In this document: piece after piece, positions 1-9,104 of the stretch
How positions within the stretch are numbered: position 1 is the first letter of the stretch
Layout: every line of letters begins with the position of its first letter
Source: Cranoglanis bouderius
Taxonomy: Eukaryota; Chordata; Actinopteri; Siluriformes; Cranoglanididae
Length of the DNA stretch: 64,000 nt
Assembly: GCA_023630585.1 (NCBI GenBank)
Contig: CM042551.1
Coordinates: 21,806,501-21,870,500, forward strand
Reading direction: 5' to 3'
Notes under the pieces: generated by a model
What the model was told of the DNA's origin: nothing
What the model saw: the letters and a program-made list of their open reading frames with translations, nothing else
The model's database searches: none
Made by a program: the position numbers and the translations under genes

Positions 1-54
1 GCTGCACTTGTTATGATGGATTTCATTTGGCCCACGATGGACACAACTGCCTCG
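1..54 (+). CDS. SCUBE-like EGF exon, 3' end only
   Basis: The third frame encodes the end of a calcium-binding EGF-like repeat (CTCYDGFHLAHDGHNCL) followed by a GT donor at 55. The exon ends in phase 1, the usual phase for EGF exons. The sequence resembles the EGF repeat preceding DVDEC in SCUBE proteins, which are secreted cell-surface CUB/EGF proteins that modulate Hedgehog/BMP/FGF signalling. The gene enters from the left of the window. Which paralogue (scube1, 2 or 3) cannot be decided here. The downstream exons look degenerate, so the whole locus may be a relic. Confidence 0.6.
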
Positions 55-460
55 GTAACAATCAGGTTTATTAAAGGACACATTTAGATGAGTTATGAGT
101 GATGGGGATGTAAATTATTGTTCCTTATTGTGTAGAACCATAAATGACCATAAAATTTGTGTAAAATAGGCTTTATACAGGATTTAGTTTTTAGTTTGTT
201 GAAGTGCATTGTTTTCTACAGTAATGTGTGTGTACTGTATATAAGTACTTCTTATGTTGTGTGTATCACATACTGTATATGCTGAATTTCTTGCAGTGAT
301 TTTGATGAACTCAGACAATATGCATGAGAAATGTTTCAGATATTTCATGATTAGAAATGTACGTTTTAAAACGGCATGTTTTTTGGGCGTCAGGTAAATG
401 TAGTGTGTAAAGTTTGGAGTTGTATGTGCTTAATGTGTGCTGTGCACGCTTTACCGTTAG

Positions 461-595
461 ACGTGGACGAGTGTCTTTTCAACAATGGTGGCTGTCAGCA
501 TGTGTGTGTCAACACCATGGGGAGTCACGAGTGCCGCCGCAAGAACGGATTCTTCCTAAGTGACAATCGGCACACGTGCATCCATCGCTCAGTGG
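461..595 (+). CDS. SCUBE-like calcium-binding EGF exon with a lost cysteine
   Basis: A 135-nt exon, phase 1 to phase 1, lies between an acceptor (ttaccgttag) and a gtgag donor. Joined to the previous exon it gives DVDEC...NNGGCQHVCVNTMG, then GFFLSDN and HTCIHRS, a hallmark string of SCUBE EGF repeats. An EGF repeat needs six cysteines. The fifth is replaced by arginine here (ECRRKNG where ECxCK is expected), which would break a disulfide. No exon matching the next SCUBE EGF repeats is visible in the following 2.8 kb. This is either a decaying copy or a strongly altered paralogue. Family assignment is confident; functionality is doubtful. Confidence 0.6.
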
Positions 596-1637
596 GTGAG
601 TAGCTTCACACATTCTCAACGGCACGCCACCGTTTCAGTTCAATAGTGATGGAGTCCTGGGGTGATGTTTCAGCACTGCAGCTCACAGAATCTTTTTAAA
701 TAAGGAATAAAACTAGAGTGATGATGTGGAGTTACTCTTACCTCCTCCAAGTTGATTATGTTCCTATAAGAGAACGTTTTATTCGTCTTATACCACAGCA
801 ATTTACCAACAATTACCATTTTTATTTATTAAAGAACGACACACTGTACATTTTATCCATTTACATTTACACTTAATGTTCAGTGACACAAGTTAGTTCC
901 TGTTGTCACTTACGTTATAGCAGCTATAAACAGTCGTTCCCTCACCAGCCTCTCTTTATTCTCCCTCTTGATGTTAATAAGATAAAAAATGCAGAAAACT
1001 CCTCTGTCCTGAAGATTAAACTTAACACTACAACTTTACCTCTGACCGTTACAAAGCGCCGACACTGGAGACTCCTTCCATAAATGTTACATAAACATCT
1101 CCTTACAGAAAATTTTACCATGTCAACAATTTTTAACATTTTAAAATTTTTAACATGTACTCGTCCACTGTACACGTCACTGTGAATGAGCTGTTGCTAT
1201 AGAAACGATAAGGTATTAGCACGAGCGCATTAATATAAACGTGTGATCTGCAGCTGCGCTACTGTCAGAGCTGCTGTTATAGAAAACTAATCAACAGCAT
1301 CAACATCAATCAATATCAACATTGATAAATGAGGCTCAGGGTTTGTTAATATTTAATGTTAATTTTTTACTGCCATCTCAGCTTCCTGTTTCTGAGGTGT
1401 TTCCATGAGAAATGATCTAATTATCTCATTAAAGTAAATCATTTTAGTCAGAATAACACCAGACTGTGTTTAATTTTAAACTGTCAGAGCTCAGCCCTGG
1501 CTCCAGACTCAGTTACTGAATAATCTGCTTTAGGATGAGCAGCTGAATAATCATAATGTTTTATTAGGATTTTATTTGTTTTGACAATCTAAATTTTATA
1601 TGTAAATAATTGGAGAATTTGAGTGCTAGATAAATAA

Positions 1638-1638
1638 A

Positions 1639-1676
<38 letters not shown>
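1638..1676. repeat. (ATT)n microsatellite
   Basis: Uninterrupted trinucleotide run. It lies about 85 bp from the 3' end of the L2 fragment. Confidence 0.9.
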
Positions 1677-1712
1677 GAATTTAAAACATATTAGATCTTC
1701 ATCAAACTCCAT

Positions 1713-3090
1713 ATACAACCCCAATTCCAAAAAAGTTGGGACGCTGTGTAAAGTGTAAATACATTTACATTTACATTTATAGCATTTAGCAGATGCCCTT
1801 ATCCAGATCGACATACAAGAGTGACCTGACCTGAGAGAGGGTGGGACCAGTCGAGCAGTGCTTGTTGACCTGAGGCTGCGTGGTGCGGTGCCTGGGGTGA
1901 TGAGAGCTCTAAGATAAGAGGGTGCTGTTCCACTTTTGGCTTTGTAGGCAAGCATCAATGTTTTGAATCTGATGCATGCAGCTACTGGAAGCCAGTGAAG
2001 GGAGCGCAGCAACGGTGGTGTGAGAGAACTTAGGGAGGTTGAAAACAAGTCGTGCAGCTTCATTCTGGATCATCTGTAGAGGACGGGTGGCACTCAAAGG
2101 TAGACCTGCCAGGAGCGAGTTGCAGTAGTCTAGTCTGGAAATGACAAGAGACTGCACAAGCAACTGAGTGGCCTGTGTTGTTAGAAATGGACGAATCCTT
2201 CTAAAGTTGTAAAGGATAAACCGACAGGACCGTGTTAGATTAGTAATGTGTGATGAAAAGGACAGTTGATTGTCCAAGATTACCCCAAGGTAAATAAAAA
2301 CAGAATGATTTGCAAATCTCATAAACCCGTATGTTATTCACAATAGAACATAGAAAACACATCAAATGTTTAAACTGAGGAAATGTACCATTTTAAGGGA
2401 AAATAAGGTCATTTTGAACTTGATGGCCACAACACGTCTAAAAAAAGTTGGGACGGGACAACAAAAAGCTGGAAAAGTAAGTGCTACTAAAAAGAAACAG
2501 CTGGAGGTTAATTGGCAACGGGTCAGTAACATGATTGGGTATAAAAAGAGTATCTTAGAGAGGCGGAGTCTCTCAGAAGTAAAGATGGGATGGAATCTGG
2601 ATGGAAGCAGATGTTGCTCTAAAACCTGTATATACCGTACAGCATTGATGAGGCCTTTCCAGATGTGCAAGCTGCCCATTCTATAGGGACTAATCAACCA
2701 TCAGAGATGCAGGCTTTTGCACTGATAAAAAGCCGGATGGTCCCTCTCCTCTTTAGTCCTCTTTAGTTTAGAGGACGCGGTGTCCATGGTTTCCAAAAAG
2801 AAAGTTCAAAGTTCGATTCGTCTGATCACAGAACAGTTTTCCACTTTGCCTCAGTCCATTTTAAATGAGCTTTGGCCCAGAGAAGACGGCGGCGTTTCTG
2901 GATCATGTTCACATATGGTTTCTTCTTTGCATGATGGAGCTTTAACCAGCATTTGTGGATGGCACGTGTTCACAGACAGTGAGTTCTGGAGGTGTTTCTG
3001 AGCCCATGCAGTGATTTCCATCACAGAATCAGGCCTGTTTTTAATGCAGTGCCGCCTGAGGGCCCGAAGACCACTGGCATGGGATATTGA
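1713..3090. mobile_element. Non-autonomous DNA transposon of a common fish type (right end unclear), split by an L2 insertion
   Basis: It begins with a tacaaccccaattcc / aaaaaagttgggac terminal motif, a very common dispersed repeat in fish genomes. The same body continues after the L2 insertion (from 2290), with an internal echo of the terminal motif at 2438-2456. Short ORFs on both strands are not conserved proteins. The right boundary and superfamily are uncertain because the matching inverted terminus is not visible. Confidence 0.5.
1761..2289 (-). mobile_element. L2-type LINE 3' fragment
   Basis: The minus strand encodes the C-terminal part of an L2-clade reverse transcriptase: LTRSCRFILYNFRRIRPFLT, ISRLDYCNSLLAGLP and LHWLPVAACIRFKTL, in two frames. 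The left end has the fish L2 3' terminus (tttatagcatttagcagatg) plus (TGTAAA)n-like tail repeats. A gtaaat duplication at 1755-1760 and 2290-2295 flanks it, indicating insertion into the surrounding DNA repeat. It is 5'-truncated and dead. Confidence 0.75.
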
Positions 3091-3099
3091 TTTTATAAT

Positions 3100-3292
3100 C
3101 GCACTATCCGGTGTCACCCAGACGAGCACGGGTTCCATTCTGAGTCTGGTTCCTCTCAAGGTTTCTTCATCATGTCGTCTCAGAGACTTTTTCTTCACCA
3201 CCATCACCTCTGACTTCTTCATTAGAGAGATATCCAGATTTCATTGTTTAAAGAGTTATATAAATACATTGAATTGTATTGAAATTTAGGGT
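3100..3292. repeat. Dispersed fish repeat
   Basis: It contains tctgagtctggttcctctc and an end of the form gaattgtattgaaattt. I recognise this as a multicopy fish repeat terminus, but I cannot name its family from sequence alone. Confidence 0.4.
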
Positions 3293-3298
3293 TAATAC

Positions 3299-3302
<4 letters not shown>

Positions 3303-3362
<60 letters not shown>
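3303..3362. repeat. (GT)n microsatellite
   Basis: A 60-bp dinucleotide run just upstream of the SCUBE-like pseudo-exon, occupying the place of its acceptor tract. Long VCVC/HTHT ORFs here are artefacts. Confidence 0.95.
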
Positions 3363-3364
<2 letters not shown>

Positions 3365-3381
3365 GTTGTTGTTTTTTGGAG

Positions 3382-3496
3382 ACCTGTGCTGTAAATAACG
3401 AAGGATGTGACAGTATGTGTAAGGACACGTCCACCTGTGTCCGCTGCAGCTGTCCCATGGGTTTCACTCTCCAACCAGACGGCAAAAGCTGTGAAG
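3382..3496 (+). pseudogene. SCUBE-like EGF pseudo-exon
   Basis: The frame reads TCAVNNEGCDSMCKDT and continues RCSCPMGFTLQPDGKSC, closely resembling the SCUBE EGF repeat that starts ETCAVNNGGC. An extra cysteine sits where glycine is usual (STCVRC). If the AG at 3380-3381 is used as acceptor, joining from a phase-1 exon shifts the frame and soon gives a stop. The original acceptor may have mutated to GG. The 3' end runs into a dispersed repeat instead of a good GT donor (gtccga). A 60-bp GT repeat lies directly upstream. The two EGF exons expected before it are missing. I read this as a dead exon. Confidence 0.6.
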
Positions 3497-3767
3497 GTCC
3501 GAACAGAGCCGTGTTTTATTAATGCATGTGTGGCGAGGTGGAGGGAGTGGCCAGGCTGTGAGGACGCACACCTGGCACTGATTAGACAAATCAGTGGGAG
3601 AGAGAAATAAAGGAGTGCTGGAAGCACCAGAGAGAGAGAGAGAGAGATGCACGTGCATTTTGTGTTCCGTTTGTGTGTTTTATGTTCTGTTTCTGTTTCG
3701 TTTATGATTAAACTTTACGTTTATGTTCAGCCGGTTCCCGCCTCCTCCTTGCCCATCTTTAATTGTT
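3497..3767. mobile_element. LTR-like dispersed repeat
   Basis: A 270-bp block starting near cgaacagagccgtgttttatt and ending aattgttaca. It includes a gtggcgaggtggagggagtgg segment and an AGAGAG run. It resembles a repeated fish sequence with TGT...ACA-type ends. It abuts the SCUBE-like exon exactly where a splice donor should be. No target duplication is clear. Confidence 0.3.
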
Positions 3768-4320
3768 ACAGCACGATATTTCCAAAAGTATGTGTACCCC
3801 CTGACAATCACACCCCTATGTGCTTCTTGAAGATCCCATTCCAAAAACATGGGCATTACTATGGAGTTGTTCCCCCTTTGCTGTTATAATGCACTCCACT
3901 CTTCTGGGAAGGCTTTCAACTAGATTTTGGGGCGTGACTGTGGGGATTTGTGTTCATTCAGCTACAAGAGCTTTAGTGAGGTTGAAGTCAGGTACTGATG
4001 TTGGGTGAGGAGGCTCCAGTTCCAGTTCATCCCAGAGGTGTTCAGTGGGGTTGAGGTCAGGGCTCTGTGCAGGACACTCCAGTTCTTCTACCTTCTTCCA
4101 ACCTTAACACACCATGCCTTCATGGAGCTCGCTTTGTGCACTTTGTGTCAGGTTTGGGCCTCTTAGTTCCAGTGAAGGTAAACTGTATATGATGCTACAG
4201 CGTACAGAGACGTTCTATACAGTTGTGTGCTTCAGACTTTATGGTAACAGTTTGGGGAAGAACCTCATACTATATGGGTGTGATGGTCAGAGGTGCACAT
4301 ACTTTATTACATATAGTGTA
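3768..4320 (-). mobile_element. Internally deleted Tc1-like element
   Basis: Inverted termini of the form ccaaaagtatgtg...atcacacc (left) and ggtgtgatg...cacatact...tagtgta (right) are bounded by TA. Inside, the minus strand of 4009-4082 still encodes the C-terminal Tc1 transposase signature around PDLNPTEHLWDEL, which holds the last catalytic acid. The rest of the transposase is gone. At 553 bp it is a non-autonomous deletion derivative. Confidence 0.6.
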
Positions 4321-4416
4321 ATGGATTTCCTCACTGCAAAAAATATTATATAATAATACAAAATAATAATATTTCTCTTTGTTTGATTAAACAAATATAT
4401 GATCCCATAGGGGTCT

Positions 4417-5330
4417 ATCTCTACCCCTATGGATTTTTGGTCCTATTATTTAGCATTTCAAATGAAACCTCTTAGGACATGGATCAATGCTGACTCTCTT
4501 GTGTTGTGGTGGGCCATAGAAGCTAATATTACTTACCCCTTGCATTTACAGGACTTACCCTTTACAGGAATATCTAAGAAAACCATGGTACATTTTGGAC
4601 CAATTATATGTCATTCTATTAAAATCTGGAAAGAGGCAGAAAAAATCATGGGAGCTTCATGTTCATATAGTGCCTCTACTCCCCTCTGGCCCAGGTCTGG
4701 CATGGGACCCACCTTTATGATGGCAGCCATGAAATGAACAGTGGCACACTCCTTCCCTCCGTAGTGCTAGGGTCTTCTCCTTGGGCAAGAGAGAACAACC
4801 CTCAAGCCTCCCTTGCTAGGGTTACAGTTACATTTAAATTACTGTTACATTCCTGTATCCCTTGGTAGAACCCTATTTCTCATCACTCCGTAGGGACCGG
4901 AGTATAATAGATCCTTTTTTATCCCAATATTGTTACAAGAAACAAGTAAAGGGATGACTCGTTCGCCGTGAGTTGCGACCCGTGTCGGTGGAGGAAGAGA
5001 TTCTGGTCTCTGAGAAATGTGGTTTGCTGTGGCTTCCATTATTTCAACACGATACTTTGGCTCCTACTTCACCTAGACGGGAGGTTGGAATGTCTCGATC
5101 CAATCAATCGGCTGGTCAAAGCATGTACTGGGAATAGACTGAGATAACTGAATATCAAATAATTTTCAGACACCCAGGAGACGTTGGCTAAGGGTCAATC
5201 AAATGATTTGAGCAACTTGTTGCTTATTTTGCTTGAGTATACCATCTCTATATCCCTGATGCATAATTTGCTGGAGATCCGCGGTACTGTGCGTCCCTCT
5301 TTTTTGGGCTCCAAGGTGGGTGGGAAGTAG
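4417..5330 (+). mobile_element. L1-like LINE ORF2 C-terminal remnant
   Basis: The plus frame from 4429 contains W-rich LINE-tail motifs (RTWINADSLVLWWAIE, FGPIICHSIKIWKEAEK), typical of the region after the RT domain in fish L1-type elements. Frameshifts and stops follow to about 5330. It has no intact catalytic motifs and is a dead fragment. Confidence 0.5.
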
Positions 5331-5356
5331 AGATGATGAAACTGAAAACTTAAAAC

Positions 5357-5716
5357 ATGGCTACAAAACATATCTCAACAAAGCGTTACATGGACCTGGA
5401 TAATGATAATACTTCAGGAAATACATGTGTTCCTGTGTTGAATAATGATGACTGGCCAAAATTTATCATCATTGAAGCTTCTTTCTCCAGATTTTCCAAT
5501 CACCAAGCTTTCCCCTTTTGCTATACAAAAGGGCATCATAGGAATAGAAGGAACAGTAAAAGAAGTGAAAAAATTACGAACTGGACAGATTCTTGTGGAA
5601 TGCTGTAGAAAGGCCAATGCTGAAAACCTGTTACATGCAAACATGTTAGCTGGAGTACATATAAAGACATCTCCTCATCTGACGTTAAACTACAGTAAGG
5701 GAGTAATCCGTACCAG
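5357..5716 (+). pseudogene. Non-LTR retrotransposon ORF1-like fragment
   Basis: Two overlapping frames give a split protein. The first part has DDWPKFIIIEA. The second has LSPFAIQKGIIGI, GTVKEVKKLRTGQILVEC, ENLLHANMLAGV and YSKGVIRTRE. This resembles the RNA-binding ORF1/gag-like protein found with several LINEs and often annotated in fish genomes. A frameshift near 5480-5500 separates the parts, and the next element (Tc1 at 5721) cuts it off. Confidence 0.5.
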
Positions 5717-5720
5717 AGAG

Positions 5721-7065
5721 TACAGTGAGGGAAAAAAGTATTTGATCCCCTGCTGATTTTGTACGTTTGCCCACTGACAAAGAAATGATCAGTCTATAAT
5801 TTTAATGGTAGGTGTATTTTAACAGTGAGAGACAGAATAACAACACAAAAATCCAGAAAAATGCATTTCAAAAAAGTTATAAATTGATTTGCATTTTAAT
5901 GAGTGAAATAAGTATTTGATCCCCTATCAATCAGCAAGATTTCGGGCTCCCAGGTGTCTTTTACACAGGTAACGAGCTGAGATTAGGAGCACTCTTAAAG
6001 GGAAGAAACACAAAATAACTGTCAGTCTCCCTCGGTCTGGGGCTCCATGCAAGATCTCACCTCGTGGAGTTTCAATGATCATGAGAACGGTGAGGAATCA
6101 GCCCAGAACTACACGGGAGGATCTTGTTAATGATCTCAAGGCAGCTGGGACCATAGTCACCAAGAAAACAATTGGTAACACACTACGCCGTGAAGGACTG
6201 AAATCCTGCAGCGCCCACAAGGTCCCCTTGCTCAAGAAAGCACATGTACAGGCCTGTCTGAAGTTTGCCTGAATGATTCAGAGGAGAACTGGGTGAAAGT
6301 GTTGTGGTCAGGTGTGGTCAGATCTCTTTGGCATCAACTCAACTCACCGTATTTAGAGGAGGAGGAATGCTGCCTATGACCCCAAGAACACCATCCCCAC
6401 CGTCAAACATGGAGGTGGGAACTTTGGGGGTGTTTTTCTGCTAAGGGGACAGGACAACTGCACCGCATCAAAGGGATGATGGACGGGGACATGTACCGTC
6501 AAATCTTGGGTGAGAACCTCCTTCCCTCAGCCAGGGCATTGAAAATGGGTCGTGGATGGGTATTCCAGCTTGACAATGACCCAAAACACACAGCCAAGGC
6601 AACAAAGGTGTGGCTCAAGAAGAAGCACATTAAGGTCCTGGAGTGGCCTAGCCAGTCTTAATCCCATAGAAAATCTGTGGAGGGAGCTGAAGGTTCGAGT
6701 TGCCAAACGTCAGCCTCGAGACCTTAAAGACTTGGAGAGGATCTGCAAAGAGGAGTGGGACAAAATCCCTCCTGAGATGTGTGCAAACCTGGTGGCCAAC
6801 TACAAGAAACGTCTGACCTCTGTGATTGCCAACAAGGATTTTGCCACCAAGTACTAAGTCGAAGGGATCAAATACTTATTTCACTCATTAAAATGCAAAT
6901 CAATTTATAACTTTTTTGAAATGTGTTTTTCTGGATGTTTTTGTTGTTATTCTGTCTCTCACTGTTAAAATACACCTACCATTAAAATTATACACTGATC
7001 ATTTCTTTGTCAGTGGGCAAACGTACAAAATCAGCAGGGGATCAAATACTTTTCCCCCCACTGTA
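5721..7065 (+). mobile_element. Tc1/mariner element, degraded transposase (family shared with 61273-62868)
   Basis: Bounded by TA, with long inverted termini of about 200 bp. Each carries two copies of aagtatttgatcccct, an IR/DR layout as in Sleeping Beauty-like elements. The interior has transposase pieces. 6075-6272 encodes part of the DNA-binding half (RTVRNQPRTTREDLVNDL). 6476-6857 encodes the C-terminal half in two frames, including DNDPKHTA and NPIENLWREL. The first-acid region at 6300-6345 is deleted or garbled. Not autonomous. The better-preserved sister copy lies at 61273-62868. Confidence 0.9.
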
Positions 7066-7304
7066 TATTATGGGTATGCACTGCAAAATATAGTATGAAT
7101 ATTGTAGTTTTTCAAGTAGAAGAGTACGACCAGACCGCACAAAAATAATAATACTCATATTTTATTTGAAATAGCCGCTCTGTGTGCTGCCAGTGTCCAG
7201 TGTAAAGTCACTTTGATTAACATGACAGCAGGTTGGACTGCGTTCTGGTGTAAAATGGGCTTAAGAGGAGCTCCAGATTGAATGAAGGCTAATGAAAATT
7301 CGTA

Positions 7305-7308
<4 letters not shown>

Positions 7309-7351
<43 letters not shown>
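7309..7351. repeat. (AAT)n microsatellite
   Basis: Trinucleotide run. It produces a spurious poly-leucine ORF on the minus strand. Confidence 0.95.
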
Positions 7352-7652
7352 TGGTATCTTTAATTATTATTAAATATTCCATAAATCAAGTTTCCATGCA
7401 GAGACCCCAATCCGCATCTCAGGTGAATCCCACGTGGGGTCGCGAGCCCCAGTTGGAGAATTTGTGCGTTAAATCTTGTGCGTCATCTGCGTGTTCGTCG
7501 TTCGTCTTAAAATTGTTTGTGTTTAAACTGTCTCCATGGTGATAAATGCGCTCCATGGAATTTTTGAAACCAAACCACAGCATTGAGTTTCTGCTGCGCT
7601 GCGGATCAATCTCTCTCAACTCAACAAAAAGTGAGTTGTGACGAAGAAAACT

Positions 7653-9062
7653 ATGGATTTGAAAGGATTTGTGCCGGATGTGAAGAACTGGACTCTGGGT
7701 GAGATCGCCTGTGCTGCGGGGCTGCTCGTGCTCTCTGCCGGTGCGGGTTACTGTGTTTACCGCCGCTTGCGGAGAGGAAGCGCTCCTCCTGACCACACTC
7801 AGCCTCCTCACGGTAGGAGGAGCTTCAGTCGGTCATGTGACCTTACAGTCTAATGTTATCTACCTTACAAGCGATCTTGTGTGTCGGTGTGAATTAGCTT
7901 AATGCTAGTTACCGTGCTAGCGAACTTGGCTAGTGGTTTATATTACACACTACAATCAGTTGATGAGCTTGGCTTAAGAATTTAGTTTATTTCCATAGTA
8001 TAATGTTTACCCCATTAGCAGGTCGCTTTTATCAACCCTGGCTACTGGTTTTACACTAAATTGTGCTTAGCTAACACTAAATAGTGATTTTAGCCTGTTA
8101 GCATGGTAAACTTTGTTACGGAAGTGTGTTGTCTACTTAGCGATCTCAGCTAATCATTTATACAGTGTCATAATGAGTATAAAGGTAGTTCGCTTGCTGA
8201 ACTCGGTTAAAGGCTTGTGTAATAATTCCACAGTATAATATTTATATAGATTTGGGAGATGGACAGGAGGTTTTAGAGAGTTTAATCATGTCACCTGTAC
8301 AGTGAATTTACACAAGCTGACTACTAATGCTGTGGTTTGTCTGCTTCTTTACAACGAGAAGTTAACTAGCTAACTCTCAAACTTTCAGGGTTATTAACGT
8401 TTAACCATTAATAGGAAAGGAGAGAAAAATGACCAGCTTCTCTCTCTGTCTAGTTTTTTTTAACCTCTCTCTCTCTCTCGTTCAGACCTGTGTTCATTTA
8501 GGATTGGTAAATAAAATGTGTTTTAGTTGAAAAAACCTCTACTTGCCAACACTAAAGTATGATCTCTGTGTGGGGAAACTCTGGTCTAATATTCACTACA
8601 CTGATAACAAACCTGTCTACTTAGCTTGGTAGCTAACATTAAGATAAAAATTGAGCAGAGCTAAACATTACAATGAGTAGCTGGCAAAATATTCTCCTTT
8701 CTTATTAATGCTTAAACATGAATTATACAGTTTAACAGTTAGCTGAATGCTGGTGCACTTGAAAACATGGCTACCCATTTTAAGGTCTCAGCACAATACA
8801 ATATTTATCCTAATGTTACTAACTAATAAACTTGGCTGTTGGTTTTAAATGTACAATAGAAAATATTAGTTGTAAATGAAGTTGTAATTCTGAGTCACAT
8901 AAAAGTAATTTATTGCAGAGCCTGAGGATGTGCTGGGAGAGTCAGTAGATCCTCCCTCTGTCCTCCAGGTATGTGTCAGTTAGAAAGTTATATTTTAACT
9001 ACATTTGAGATATGCAGGCTACTTCTGTCTAAGTGTGTGTGTGTGTGTGTGTATATGTGTGT

Positions 9063-9104
<42 letters not shown>

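Noticed and set aside
3222..3627. ORFs with HTHTHT / VCVCVC runs
   Set aside because: Produced by the (GT)n run next to the SCUBE-like pseudo-exon.
7155..7382. ORF with poly-leucine
   Set aside because: Produced by an (AAT)n microsatellite.
7638..7652. Upstream GTG start extending the mitoguardin-like protein
   Set aside because: Eukaryotic initiation at GTG is unlikely; the ATG at 7653 is the first in-frame ATG.
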